Shown here piece by piece: positions 1-7,202 of a stretch of 32,615 nucleotides of DNA. The stretch's first letter is position 1. Every line of letters starts with the position of its first letter. A model generated the notes under the pieces. That model saw only the letters and a program-made list of their open reading frames with translations, was not told the origin of the DNA and did no database searches. Source of the stretch: Succinivibrio dextrinosolvens (lineage in GTDB: Bacteria; Pseudomonadota; Gammaproteobacteria; Enterobacterales; Succinivibrionaceae); contig NZ_FPAH01000032.1 of the NCBI RefSeq assembly GCF_900116345.1, positions 1 to 32,615 on the forward strand, in the 5' to 3' direction. Made by a program: the position numbers and the translations under genes.

Positions 1-33
1 ACTTCTTGAATTGAAGAAAGCAGAAATCAGACG
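1..33 (+). repeat. Direct repeat, left copy (imperfect)
   Basis: The first 12 bases (ACTTCTTGAATT) recur exactly at 349-360, and the following ~20 bases are similar (A-rich, then AGC, GAAA, GAC). The right copy starts at the last base of the stop codon of the gene at 50-349. By analogy the left copy may be the sequence just after the stop of an upstream paralogue outside the window. That upstream gene is inferred, not seen. Confidence 0.5.
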
Positions 34-49
34 AACATGAGGTTTATAA

Positions 50-349
50 ATGTCAGAAAAGGAAGATAATCTCAATTATGCAGCTTATCTGAACCGCGAG
101 ATGGAAATACTTGATTATAAAAGTATGATGAAGCATAAATTGGAAGAAGGCGAGAAAAAAGGTCTAGAAAAAGGACGAGCAGAAGGTCGAGCAGAAGGTC
201 GAGAAGAAGGTCGAGAAGAAGGTCGAGAAGAAGCGACAATTAAAATCTTGCGCAATCTTATAACAAACGGACATAAAGCAGATGATGCTCTAAGACAGAT
301 GGGAATTCCAGAATCTCAATGGGAATCTCTAAAAGCAAAGCTAAAGTAA
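50..349 (+). CDS. Rpn/PD-(D/E)XK transposase-family C-terminal-like small protein
   Basis: This 99-residue acidic/basic helical protein resembles only the C-terminal tail of Rpn family (recombination-promoting nuclease, PDDEXK_2) proteins. That tail consists of a charged coiled-coil with GxxEGxxEG-type repeats followed by a short helical domain (here residues ~63-99, ending in SLKAKLK). The N-terminal nuclease domain is absent. The gene is not simply a cut fragment: it has its own ATG with a GAGG ribosome binding site 7 nt upstream (39-42), and stop codons lie in frame at 38-40 and 47-49. Residues ~34-61 are seven four-residue units from a 12-bp DNA tandem repeat. In known rpn loci a small protein translated from an internal start can neutralise the full-length toxin; whether this gene does so is inference. 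It may equally be a remnant. Confidence 0.6.
   Translation: MSEKEDNLNYAAYLNREMEILDYKSMMKHKLEEGEKKGLEKGRAEGRAEGREEGREEGREEATIKILRNLITNGHKADDALRQMGIPESQWESLKAKLK
149..232 (+). repeat. 12-bp tandem repeat, 7 units, in coding sequence
   Basis: Seven in-frame units of a 12-bp motif (consensus GGTCGAGAAGAA). They encode GEKK, GLEK, GRAE, GRAE, GREE, GREE and GREE. The three most 3' units (197-232) are identical, so copy number probably changes by slippage, adding or removing four residues of a charged helix without shifting frame. Confidence 0.9.
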
Positions 350-360
350 CTTCTTGAATT

Positions 361-407
361 AAAAAAAAGCTGAAAGTTGACAGACATATGAATTGAATGT
401 CTGTCAA
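361..407 (-). terminator. Hairpin terminator downstream of the P-type ATPase
   Basis: A perfect 11-bp inverted repeat (377-387 with 397-407, loop of 9) lies 10 nt after the ATPase gene on the minus strand. An 8-T run follows on that strand at 368-361, separated from the stem by 8 nt. It may also end the convergent gene at 50-349. Confidence 0.6.
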
Positions 408-417
408 AATAGAACGA

Positions 418-2283
418 TTACCTGAACCTAAGTGATCTCATAGCGTTACATACAGCAAGAATCAGCACACCTACATCACCAAAGATAGCCAGCCAGATAT
501 TAGCAAAACCGATAGCTCCTAACAGCAGGATTAGAAGCTTAACCAGCATTACAAAATACATGTTGGAAATAGCTAGGTTATAGGTCTTTTTAGCAAGCAT
601 TATGGTTCTGGAAATTGCACTTAAATCACCATGCATAATCACCACATCAGCTGCTTCAATTGCAGAGGCTGAACCTATATCTCCCATGGCAATTCCAACA
701 TCTGAGGCAGATACTACCGGAGCATCATTAAGGCCGTCACCAGCAAAGGCAACAGGAGAAAGTGTTTTCTTAAGGGAATTTAAGGTATCCAGTTTTCCCT
801 GTGGAGTCTGCTCGTAATAGTACTCTTTTATCTCCAGCTTTCTGCAGATAGCCTCTGCAACTGCCTTCTTATCTCCACTAATAAGTACTGTTTTAATTCC
901 CTGAGCATGGAGCGAATCCAGCATAAGTTTTGCCGATGGCTTTAGAGTATCTGCAATAGCAATTACACCTGAGAAACGGTTGTCCACAGATATATAAACA
1001 TAGGAGCTTTCCTCATCTTCTTCAGTATATTCAAATGCACCACAGCAACTGCTTATATATTCTTTTCTGCCGATTCTCACGTCATGTCCGTTAATGGTAG
1101 ATTCAAGCCCCATACCAGACTTTTCAACAACAGAACCAACTTCATACTCCTCAACCTTTATTTGTCTGCCATACTCAACGATAGATAAGGCAATTGGGTG
1201 AGTAGAGTTTTTCTCAAGACTTACAGCGTAGGATAAAAGTTCATCCTCTGATAAAGATTCAGAATGAATCTTATTAACTGTAAATTTACCGTAAGTGAGA
1301 GTTCCAGTCTTATCAAAGGCAATAGCCTTAAGCCTTGATAGAGTCTCAATATGAATAGAGCCCTTGATAATAACTCCAATTCTGCTTATAGCTCCCATAC
1401 CACCAAAGAAAGACAGAGGAACAGACAGAACCAGCGCACAAGGACAGGATACAACCAGAAATACCAGAGCGCGCTCAATCCAGTCTGAAAATTCAGCCTT
1501 AGAAATGAAAAGAGGTACCATAGCCAGTATGACTGCACAGCTAACTACCAGAGGGGTATACCATACGGAGAAACGTCTGATAAGATTCTCTGGCTTTGAT
1601 TTTGATGCTGCAGCATCTTCAATCAGATTCAGAAGACGTGTAATGGAGGAATTCTTAGATAAGGTATTGGCTCTTAAATGAATCACCTGCCCCTGATTGA
1701 TACAGCCTGAAGGAACAGACTGACCGCAGGTGTATAGTCTTGGTTCTGACTCACCTGTCAGAGCAGAAGTATCAATAGCAGCGGTATCATCACAAAGATT
1801 TCCATCAATGGCAATAACCTCTCCCTTTAATACCTTGAATACATCGCCAATCTTCACCTGACGAGGCTTAACCATATGCTCATTACCATTCTCATCCACC
1901 AGTCTTACAAATGAAGGCTTCAGTTTCACCAGTGATGAGATATCGTTATGAGCGCGGCCAGATGCATACTCTTCAAAAAGCTCACCTATCTTGTAGAAAA
2001 TCATAACCGCCAGGGCTTCAGGAAGATCACACAGAGCAAAGGCTCCAAAGGTTGCTATCATCATCAGAAACTGCTCAGACATTCGTCTTTGCTTGAATAG
2101 GGTTTTAAAAGCACTTACAAGCACATCTGAAGCTATCAGAAGGTATGCTGCTACAGCAATTGCAGCCTGATAAACAAGCGGCATTGGAGATTGAGCCAGA
2201 TACTTATTGTAAATAAGCACCAGCATTACAATTAAAGCAATACCCAATAGAGATTTCTCATGTTTTTCCTGAAAAGGGATCAT
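418..2283 (-). CDS. zntA: Zn/Cd-type heavy-metal translocating P-type ATPase
   Basis: P1B-type ATPase (621 aa) that exports a soft divalent metal across the inner membrane using ATP. Visible motifs are TGES at 176-179 (dephosphorylation), CPC at 280-282 (transmembrane metal site), DKTGT at 324-328 with phosphorylated Asp324, HP at 362-363, and GDGLNDAP at 515-522. Near the C terminus Lys582 and Asp603 fall in the positions of the conserved Lys and Asp of ZntA/CadA. This favours Zn2+/Cd2+/Pb2+ over Cu+ as substrate. The usual N-terminal metal-binding domain is missing; it is encoded separately at 2369-2590. An AAAGGA ribosome binding site precedes the ATG. The gene has its own upstream half-operator and is separated from the HMA gene by a terminator. 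The exact metal is inferred. Confidence 0.9.
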   Translation of the reverse strand: MIPFQEKHEKSLLGIALIVMLVLIYNKYLAQSPMPLVYQAAIAVAAYLLIASDVLVSAFKTLFKQRRMSEQFLMMIATFGAFALCDLPEALAVMIFYKIGELFEEYASGRAHNDISSLVKLKPSFVRLVDENGNEHMVKPRQVKIGDVFKVLKGEVIAIDGNLCDDTAAIDTSALTGESEPRLYTCGQSVPSGCINQGQVIHLRANTLSKNSSITRLLNLIEDAAASKSKPENLIRRFSVWYTPLVVSCAVILAMVPLFISKAEFSDWIERALVFLVVSCPCALVLSVPLSFFGGMGAISRIGVIIKGSIHIETLSRLKAIAFDKTGTLTYGKFTVNKIHSESLSEDELLSYAVSLEKNSTHPIALSIVEYGRQIKVEEYEVGSVVEKSGMGLESTINGHDVRIGRKEYISSCCGAFEYTEEDEESSYVYISVDNRFSGVIAIADTLKPSAKLMLDSLHAQGIKTVLISGDKKAVAEAICRKLEIKEYYYEQTPQGKLDTLNSLKKTLSPVAFAGDGLNDAPVVSASDVGIAMGDIGSASAIEAADVVIMHGDLSAISRTIMLAKKTYNLAISNMYFVMLVKLLILLLGAIGFANIWLAIFGDVGVLILAVCNAMRSLRFR

Positions 2284-2301
2284 TATTTATCCTTTTAATA
2301 T

Positions 2302-2327
2302 TATATATGAGCAATTATGCAACTATT
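2302..2327 (-). promoter_or_regulatory. Second ArsR/SmtB-like operator, one half degenerate
   Basis: The 12-mer TATGCAACTATT (2316-2327) is identical to the right arm of the operator at 2629-2656. The opposite arm (2302-2313) matches at only about half its positions. It lies 19 nt upstream of the ATPase start. A shared metal-sensing ArsR/SmtB repressor for both genes is inferred; no such regulator gene is in the window. Confidence 0.5.
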
Positions 2328-2333
2328 ATATTA

Positions 2334-2357
2334 TAAAAAAACGTGGTGTTCCCACGT
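2334..2357 (-). terminator. Rho-independent terminator after the HMA gene
   Basis: 6-bp stem ACGTGG/CCACGT (2341-2346 with 2352-2357, loop of 5), followed on the minus strand by seven T (2340-2334). It begins 11 nt after the HMA stop codon and would separate its transcript from that of the ATPase. Confidence 0.8.
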
Positions 2358-2368
2358 ATTTTTATGGT

Positions 2369-2590
2369 CTAGTCTCTTAACTCAATAGAGATACCATCTT
2401 CAAAACCGTCAGCAATCTTCTGTGCTGCGGCCACAATTTCTTCCTCATCGCCATCACCGTTTACATCTAATACCAGTGAGCCCATGGCAAAGTTAAGATT
2501 AGCACCTGCAAATTCCTTCTGCAGCAGACCCTCAAGCTTTGCAGCACAGTGAGGACAGTCAAGACCAGAGATATCGCAGCGAACTTTCAT
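2369..2590 (-). CDS. Stand-alone heavy-metal-associated (HMA) domain protein
   Basis: A 73-residue HMA (PF00403) ferredoxin-like protein that binds metal through the CxxC pair in LDCPHCAAKLE (Cys12 and Cys15). The D-C-x-x-C-A-x-K-x-E pattern is that of N-terminal domains of Zn/Cd ATPases rather than of typical copper chaperones. It therefore probably hands metal to, or senses it for, the ATPase encoded next downstream. AGGAG lies 6 nt before the ATG. It is acidic at the C terminus. The gene is preceded by a strong ArsR-type palindrome and followed by its own terminator, so it can be expressed apart from the ATPase. The split of one protein into two genes is seen directly; the partner role is inferred. 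Confidence 0.85.
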   Translation of the reverse strand: MKVRCDISGLDCPHCAAKLEGLLQKEFAGANLNFAMGSLVLDVNGDGDEEEIVAAAQKIADGFEDGISIELRD

Positions 2591-2628
2591 AAAACACTCC
2601 TGTTTAGTTAATCTTTATCTTAATTATA

Positions 2629-2656
2629 CAATAGTTGAACAAGTATGCAACTATTG
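2629..2656 (-). promoter_or_regulatory. ArsR/SmtB-like 12-2-12 metal operator
   Basis: Nearly perfect inverted repeat AATAGTTGAACA-AG-TATGCAACTATT (2630-2655), with 10 of 12 positions symmetric plus a flanking C/G pair. This is the 12-2-12 geometry of SmtB, CzrA and ZiaR operators. It lies ~40 nt upstream of the HMA start, where a bound repressor would block transcription until metal is in excess. Confidence 0.65.
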
Positions 2657-2661
2657 CCTAT

Positions 2662-2695
2662 AAAAAAAGTCCCAATCTTCGTTAAGGATCGGGAC
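2662..2695 (-). terminator. Terminator of the feoAB operon
   Basis: 9-bp stem (2669-2677 with 2687-2695, one G-U type pair, loop of 9) followed on the minus strand by seven T (2668-2662). A second hairpin lies between it and feoB at 2703-2712/2720-2729 (10-bp stem, 7-nt loop). Confidence 0.85.
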
Positions 2696-2744
2696 CTAAG
2701 ACTATCGGAAAATAATAACTTTTCCGGTAAGAACTAACAATTAT

Positions 2745-4973
2745 TTAAACCTGTCTTGAAGGAATTCTGATTGGAGTTACTCCAGAGTTATCCTTTCTGA
2801 ACAGCAGATACATAAATACGCCTAGAACAATAAATGCAACCATTGTATAGAAGCTGAATGGTAGAACGCCCATTACAAGACCGCCGATACGGAAGATTAC
2901 TAAAGCCAGGCAGTAAGCCCATACACACATGTAGCTCATGGCAAAGATCCACCACTTGGTGCTGCCTAACTGTCTCTTCATTGCACCTAAAGCTGCAACA
3001 CAAGGAACAGACCACATATTGAAGGCAAGGAATGACAGGCCTAACAGAGGAACTAAAGCTGCAGTAGGTTCAACACCCAGCATATCAGCAAAGTACTGGG
3101 TTAAGGCTGTATTCAGATCAGCTTCACCGCCTTCAAACTCACCATCAAGACCTAATACTACAGCCATGGTACCAACAACGTTTTCCTTAGCCAGAAGACC
3201 GTTTACCACAGCAACAGTTGCCTGCCATGAACCAAAGCCTAAAGGAGCAAAGATGAAGCATAGAGCTGAACCGATTGCAGCCAGCATAGATGCATCAACA
3301 TTCTCTACCATTCCGAAGCCTTCCTCGCCAAAGCCGAAAGAAGCCAGGAACCAGACAATAACCACAACTGCAAAGATAATGGTACCAGCCTTAATAACGA
3401 AAGCACGGCAACGCTCATAAACAGCCTTCAGGATATTGTTTAAGGTTGGTAAGTGGTAATCAGGGATTTCCATAACAAATGGAGAAACCTCTTCCTTGAA
3501 GGCTCTGTTCTTCTTGAGGATTACACCAGTAGCAACAATTGAGAAGATTGCTAGAGCATAAACCATAGGAGCAAACCACCAGGCACCGTCAAAGCAGGAT
3601 GCAAAGATCATGGTGATAATAGGAAGTTTTGCAGAGCAAGGAATAAAGGTAGTGGTAATCAGACCAATACGTCTCTCATTGATGTTATCAATGGTCTTGT
3701 TGGCCATAAGTGCAGGAACACCACAGCCGGTAGCAATAACCATTGGGATGAAGTTACGACCTGAAAGACCGAACTTGCGGAAAATTCTGTCTAATACGAA
3801 AGCAACACGGGTCATATATCCTGACTGCTCAAGGAATGACAGGAACAGGAACAGGAATGCAATCTGAGGAAGGAATCCTAAAACAGCACCAACACCACCG
3901 ACAACACCGTCAACAGCCAGAGATGAAAGCCACTCTGGAGCAGATGCACTTTCACAAAGACCAGCTACCGCATCAGTAATATAGCCTCCGAAAAGATTAT
4001 CATTTACCCAGTCGGTAATAGTTGCGTATTCGGTACCCTCTTCGCCCTCAAAAGGAATCAGCTCTAGGTATGAGGTGAAGTACATTGCGCCGTAGTAAAC
4101 CAGAGACACAACGATAAAGAAGATTGGCAGAGCCAGGAATCTGTTAAGAACAACCTTATCAATTGCCTTTGAAATCAGACAGGTCTTGGATTCAGTAGTA
4201 ATCTTGCTGTCTTCTAGAACAGAATCGATAAACTGATATCTTGCCTGAGGGAAATATGACTGAGCATCAGTATTGAATTTACCTTCAATATCGTTTCTGA
4301 TGCGAGAAGCTGCAATCATTACCGTCTCTGATGACTTGTACTCTTCAAGATAAATCTCATCATTCTGAACAATACCGGTAGCAATAAATCTGCGAGCTGA
4401 TTCAGAAAGCTTAGACTCATCCAAAAGCTTGCCTAGATCATCAATCCTAGCGGAAATCTCTTCATCAAAGAAGTTGGTAACAGCAGGAACCTGAGCATTT
4501 GATACTGCATCTAGCACCTTATCAATACCGATACGGTTACTTGCAGAAATATCAACTACCTTGATTCCAAGTTTTTCACTGAGCTTATCAACATCGATCT
4601 TAACGCCGGATTTCTCCATGACATCAATCATGTTTAAAGCAACAACCATTGGCTTGCCGAATGCTGCCAGCTCAAGGGTCAGAGAAAGAGAACGCTCTAG
4701 ATGAGAAGCATCAACAATATTCAGAATTACATCATAATCATCAGTTAGAAGATAATTACGTGAAACGATTTCCTCAGGAGAATAAGGAGATAATGAATAA
4801 AGACCAGGTAAGTCAACTACATCCCAGTCTTTAGATGAAATCTTTCCGATAACCTTATCAACGGTAACGCCTGGCCAGTTACCAACATACTGATTAGAAC
4901 CGGTTAAAACATTAAATAATGTGGTCTTGCCACAGTTCTGATTTCCTAATAGTGCAATTGTTTTCTGTGACAT
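2745..4973 (-). CDS. feoB: Ferrous iron transporter FeoB
   Basis: Inner-membrane Fe2+ uptake protein (742 aa) with an N-terminal G-protein domain. The G1 motif is GNQNCGKT (10-17), the switch region GNWPGVTV (31-38), G3 DLPG (54-57) and G4 NMID (114-117). A helical linker follows to ~residue 270, then a polytopic membrane region containing the two Gate-type segments, with IPCSAKLP and a late conserved FNMWSVPC stretch. Gln-Asn-Cys in G1 and the overall wording resemble clostridial FeoB more than the enteric GNPNSGK form. Its ATG shares one base with the feoA stop (TAATG), so the two are translationally coupled. No feoC follows; two hairpins do. Confidence 0.97.
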   Translation of the reverse strand: MSQKTIALLGNQNCGKTTLFNVLTGSNQYVGNWPGVTVDKVIGKISSKDWDVVDLPGLYSLSPYSPEEIVSRNYLLTDDYDVILNIVDASHLERSLSLTLELAAFGKPMVVALNMIDVMEKSGVKIDVDKLSEKLGIKVVDISASNRIGIDKVLDAVSNAQVPAVTNFFDEEISARIDDLGKLLDESKLSESARRFIATGIVQNDEIYLEEYKSSETVMIAASRIRNDIEGKFNTDAQSYFPQARYQFIDSVLEDSKITTESKTCLISKAIDKVVLNRFLALPIFFIVVSLVYYGAMYFTSYLELIPFEGEEGTEYATITDWVNDNLFGGYITDAVAGLCESASAPEWLSSLAVDGVVGGVGAVLGFLPQIAFLFLFLSFLEQSGYMTRVAFVLDRIFRKFGLSGRNFIPMVIATGCGVPALMANKTIDNINERRIGLITTTFIPCSAKLPIITMIFASCFDGAWWFAPMVYALAIFSIVATGVILKKNRAFKEEVSPFVMEIPDYHLPTLNNILKAVYERCRAFVIKAGTIIFAVVVIVWFLASFGFGEEGFGMVENVDASMLAAIGSALCFIFAPLGFGSWQATVAVVNGLLAKENVVGTMAVVLGLDGEFEGGEADLNTALTQYFADMLGVEPTAALVPLLGLSFLAFNMWSVPCVAALGAMKRQLGSTKWWIFAMSYMCVWAYCLALVIFRIGGLVMGVLPFSFYTMVAFIVLGVFMYLLFRKDNSGVTPIRIPSRQV

Positions 4974-5197
4974 TATAAGACCTCTACAAGAGCGGCATCG
5001 CTTTTACGAATAGTTAGGGAATAGCCTCTTACATCAAGCTGCATTGGATCACCTAATGGAGCACATCTTACGTAGGTAATCTTAGTCTTTGGGGTAATAC
5101 CCATATCCAGAAGTCTGCGGCGCAGAGAAGTTCCCTCGCCTCTTATTTTTCCAACCTCGACGGTTTGTCCAACACTGATTGTATCTAGAGTTGTCAT
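4973..5197 (-). CDS. feoA: Ferrous iron transport protein FeoA
   Basis: A 74-residue SH3-like FeoA protein, cytoplasmic, thought to bind and assist FeoB. Recognisable elements are the opening L-x-x-I-x-x-G-Q, the central RRRLLDMGITPKTKI (family pattern R-L-x-x-M-G-x-x-P-G) and the C-terminal beta strand GYSLTIRKSDAALVEV. The start is the ATG preceded by AGGGAAT. It is the first gene of the feoAB operon and overlaps feoB by one base. The long AT-rich upstream region with a 20-bp periodic pattern is the likely control site. Confidence 0.95.
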   Translation of the reverse strand: MTTLDTISVGQTVEVGKIRGEGTSLRRRLLDMGITPKTKITYVRCAPLGDPMQLDVRGYSLTIRKSDAALVEVL

Positions 5198-5238
5198 TAT
5201 AATTCCCTAAATTTATCCTAATAATTGCGTGATAAATT

Positions 5239-5358
5239 AAAGCTATAACTAACTTAAATTACTTATATGCAAATACAGTTACTTAGTGCAAAATCAGATT
5301 ACGTATAGATAAATTAAATTAGTTAAAGCTAAAGATAGTTAGCTATACTTAACTGTAT
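5239..5358. repeat. Degenerate 20-bp periodic array upstream of feoA
   Basis: TTA trinucleotides recur at an exact 20-bp spacing at 5259, 5279, 5299, 5319 and 5339. Each opens a similar AT-rich unit (TTACTTA, TTACTTA, TTACGTA, TTAGTTA, TTAGCTA). A related unit with AGCTATA precedes them at 5239. The rest of the 5198-5673 intergenic region is AT-rich. The array sits 60-160 nt upstream of feoA, where Fur or another regulator could bind in register, but no clean Fur box is visible. Confidence 0.5.
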
Positions 5359-5462
5359 AAATTGTAGACAACTATAAATAATTTTCAAGTAAAATCTTTC
5401 ACATATCACACTTTAAGAAATATCTGCTAGATTTTTATAAATCCTCTTATCTGATAACTAAT

Positions 5463-5476
5463 TGATTTATAAATCA
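5463..5476. promoter_or_regulatory. Perfect 14-bp palindrome TGATTTATAAATCA
   Basis: Perfect dyad in the feoA-sstT divergent region, about 200 nt from either gene. The TGAT/ATCA halves recall FNR sites but the spacer is 6 rather than 4 bp, so no regulator is assigned. Confidence 0.35.
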
Positions 5477-5626
5477 TAAACATCAATTCTCGTGCATTTA
5501 GGAATTGGAAATAAATTGCCAAAAAAGTTATAAATAAGCGTTACCTTTTGTTTTAGCCTCATTTGCACAATTTTTGAGCATTACGCTAATAAAATTGTCA
5601 TTTTCTAATGGGTTAAATCTCGGCAC

Positions 5627-5635
5627 TGATATAAT
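5627..5635 (+). promoter_or_regulatory. Extended -10 promoter of sstT
   Basis: TGATATAAT, a consensus TGn-TATAAT extended -10 element, lies 38 nt before the sstT start. No good -35 hexamer is visible at the usual distance, which extended -10 promoters tolerate. Confidence 0.6.
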
Positions 5636-5673
5636 CTCCACGTCTTAAGCTGTTTTCTTGCCAGGAGGAATTT

Positions 5674-6939
5674 ATGCAGCAAAATGACCGCAATGATATA
5701 GTCAAAAAAAGCGGCTTTTTCTTAAAACTCGTTAACGGTGTACCTTTTATTCTTCAGATTATTGCAGGTATGATTTTAGGTATTGTTCTTGCAGTCCTAA
5801 TTCCTGAAAGAATGGTATACATCTCAATGTTCGGTGATCTGTTTGTATCAGGTCTGAAAGCTATCGCTCCACTTTTAGTGTTTGTGCTGGTTTCAACCTC
5901 AATTGCAAGACATGAAGCAAATACCGATGCCAAACTTAAACCAATTCTTATCCTCTATGTTATAGCAATGTGTCTTTCATCCGCAGTTGCTCTGATTATG
6001 GCCTTTACCTTCCCAAGCACCTTCTCAATGCTTGCAGCTGAAGCACAGGCAGAGGCTCCTCAGGATGTTTCAACTGTTCTAGTCGGATGTATAAAGAAGG
6101 CTGTTGATAATCCTATCGGTGCTCTTATCAATGGTAACTATCTTGCTATCCTATTATGGGGTGTACTCTTTGGTCTGCTATTCAGACATGCAAAACCAGC
6201 TACCAAGGATGTACTGGTTGATTTTGCCAAGATTGTAAGCGGTGTAGTAAGAATCGTAATCAAGTTCGCACCATTAGGTGTTATGGGGCTTGTTTACAGC
6301 TCCTGCACTGAAGCCGGTGGTTTCTCAAGTCTGTTAAACTACCTGCACGTGGTAATTATCCTAGTGGCATCAATGCTGATTATTGCCCTGATCGTAAACC
6401 CTGCCCTGGTATTTGCCGTAACCGGAAAGAATCCTTATCCGCTGGTATTTACCTCAATTCTGAATTCAGGTATTACAGCATTCTTCACCAGATCTTCAGC
6501 AGCTAACATTCCTGTAAATATGGATCTGTGTGAGAAACTGAGAATTCCACGTGAATCCTACTCAATCTCAATTCCATTAGGCTGTACCATCAACATGTCA
6601 GGTGCCGCAGTTACCATCGTAGTTATGACCATGGCTGCAGTACATACCTTAGGAATCGAAGTTAACTTCGGAACCGCCTTCCTGCTGTGTGTTGTATCAG
6701 TTGTCTGTGCCTGTGGTACTTCAGGTATTGCCGGTGGTTCTCTAATGCTGATCCCTCTTGCCTGCTCCTTCTTCAATATCTCAAATGATGTTGCAATGCA
6801 GGTTGTTGGTATCGGCTTTATTATCGGTGTTGCTCAGGACTCATTTGAAACTGCTCTGAACAGCTCATCAGATGTAATTCTGACTGCAGCAGCCAATAAG
6901 ATTACAGAGGTTCCAAAGGACCTGAACAAAGAAGATTAA
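5674..6939 (+). CDS. sstT: Serine/threonine:sodium symporter SstT
   Basis: Inner-membrane dicarboxylate/amino acid:cation symporter (DAACS) family protein (421 aa) that imports serine and threonine with Na+. It matches E. coli SstT along its length. Diagnostic stretches include LKAIAPLLVFVLV near the N terminus, the re-entrant loop FFTRSSAANIPVNM, and SIPLGCTINMSGAAVTI followed by CACGTSGIAGGSLMLIPLAC. A conserved FIIGVAQDSFETALNSS lies near the C terminus. Length is close to the family norm (~415). An excellent AGGAGG lies 5 nt before the ATG. It is monocistronic, with its own promoter and terminator, and stands divergent from feoAB. Confidence 0.96.
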   Translation: MQQNDRNDIVKKSGFFLKLVNGVPFILQIIAGMILGIVLAVLIPERMVYISMFGDLFVSGLKAIAPLLVFVLVSTSIARHEANTDAKLKPILILYVIAMCLSSAVALIMAFTFPSTFSMLAAEAQAEAPQDVSTVLVGCIKKAVDNPIGALINGNYLAILLWGVLFGLLFRHAKPATKDVLVDFAKIVSGVVRIVIKFAPLGVMGLVYSSCTEAGGFSSLLNYLHVVIILVASMLIIALIVNPALVFAVTGKNPYPLVFTSILNSGITAFFTRSSAANIPVNMDLCEKLRIPRESYSISIPLGCTINMSGAAVTIVVMTMAAVHTLGIEVNFGTAFLLCVVSVVCACGTSGIAGGSLMLIPLACSFFNISNDVAMQVVGIGFIIGVAQDSFETALNSSSDVILTAAANKITEVPKDLNKED

Positions 6940-6966
6940 CAAACACTTACAACCAAAAGATTTGAT

Positions 6967-7000
6967 AAGGACTGGCTTTTACGCTGGTCCTTTTTGTTTT
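6967..7000 (+). terminator. Rho-independent terminator of sstT
   Basis: 10-bp stem (6967-6976 with 6983-6992, two G-U pairs, loop TTTTAC) running into TTTTTGTTTT, 27 nt after the stop codon. Confidence 0.85.
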
Positions 7001-7041
7001 CTGAAGAAATGTCCGTTAGATAATAGATTTATAATTAACTT

Positions 7042-7091
7042 TGTTTCGCAAATTTTAATTTTTTTTAAATTTGCGAAATGAGATTTTATAT
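7042..7091. repeat. 50-bp direct repeat, left copy, with 12-11-12 palindrome
   Basis: Base-for-base identical to 8437-8486, on the other side of the DUF4143 ATPase gene. It contains a perfect palindrome TTTCGCAAATTT (7044-7055) / AAATTTGCGAAA (7067-7078) with an 11-nt loop, followed by TGAGATTTTATAT. The two copies bracket 1345 bp holding one gene. Confidence 0.9.
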
Positions 7092-7138
7092 TTTTTGACA
7101 GCAAATGATATTTTATGGCTATATTATTTATTTTTTTG

Positions 7139-7173
7139 TTTCGCAAAAATAAGATTTTCTAATTTTTGCGAAA
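7139..7173. repeat. Third TTTCGCAAA palindrome, in the ATPase promoter region
   Basis: Perfect 12-bp arms TTTCGCAAAAAT (7139-7150) / ATTTTTGCGAAA (7162-7173) with an 11-nt loop. This is the same geometry and outer 9 bases as the palindromes in the flanking 50-bp repeats. It ends 30 nt before the ATPase start codon, so it could act as operator or leader hairpin. Confidence 0.9.
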
Positions 7174-7202
7174 TATACTATATTTAATATCAGGAGAAAA
7201 AA

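Noticed and set aside
149-232. CRISPR-like array
   Set aside because: 12-bp units directly abutting, in frame and within a coding region; no spacers.
2938-3420. 160-codon open frame antisense to feoB
   Set aside because: It lies entirely opposite a clear feoB, has no ribosome binding site, and its composition is that of a reverse reading of hydrophobic codons.
5463-5476. FNR site
   Set aside because: TGAT and ATCA halves are 6 bp apart rather than the 4 bp of an FNR box; kept only as an unassigned palindrome.
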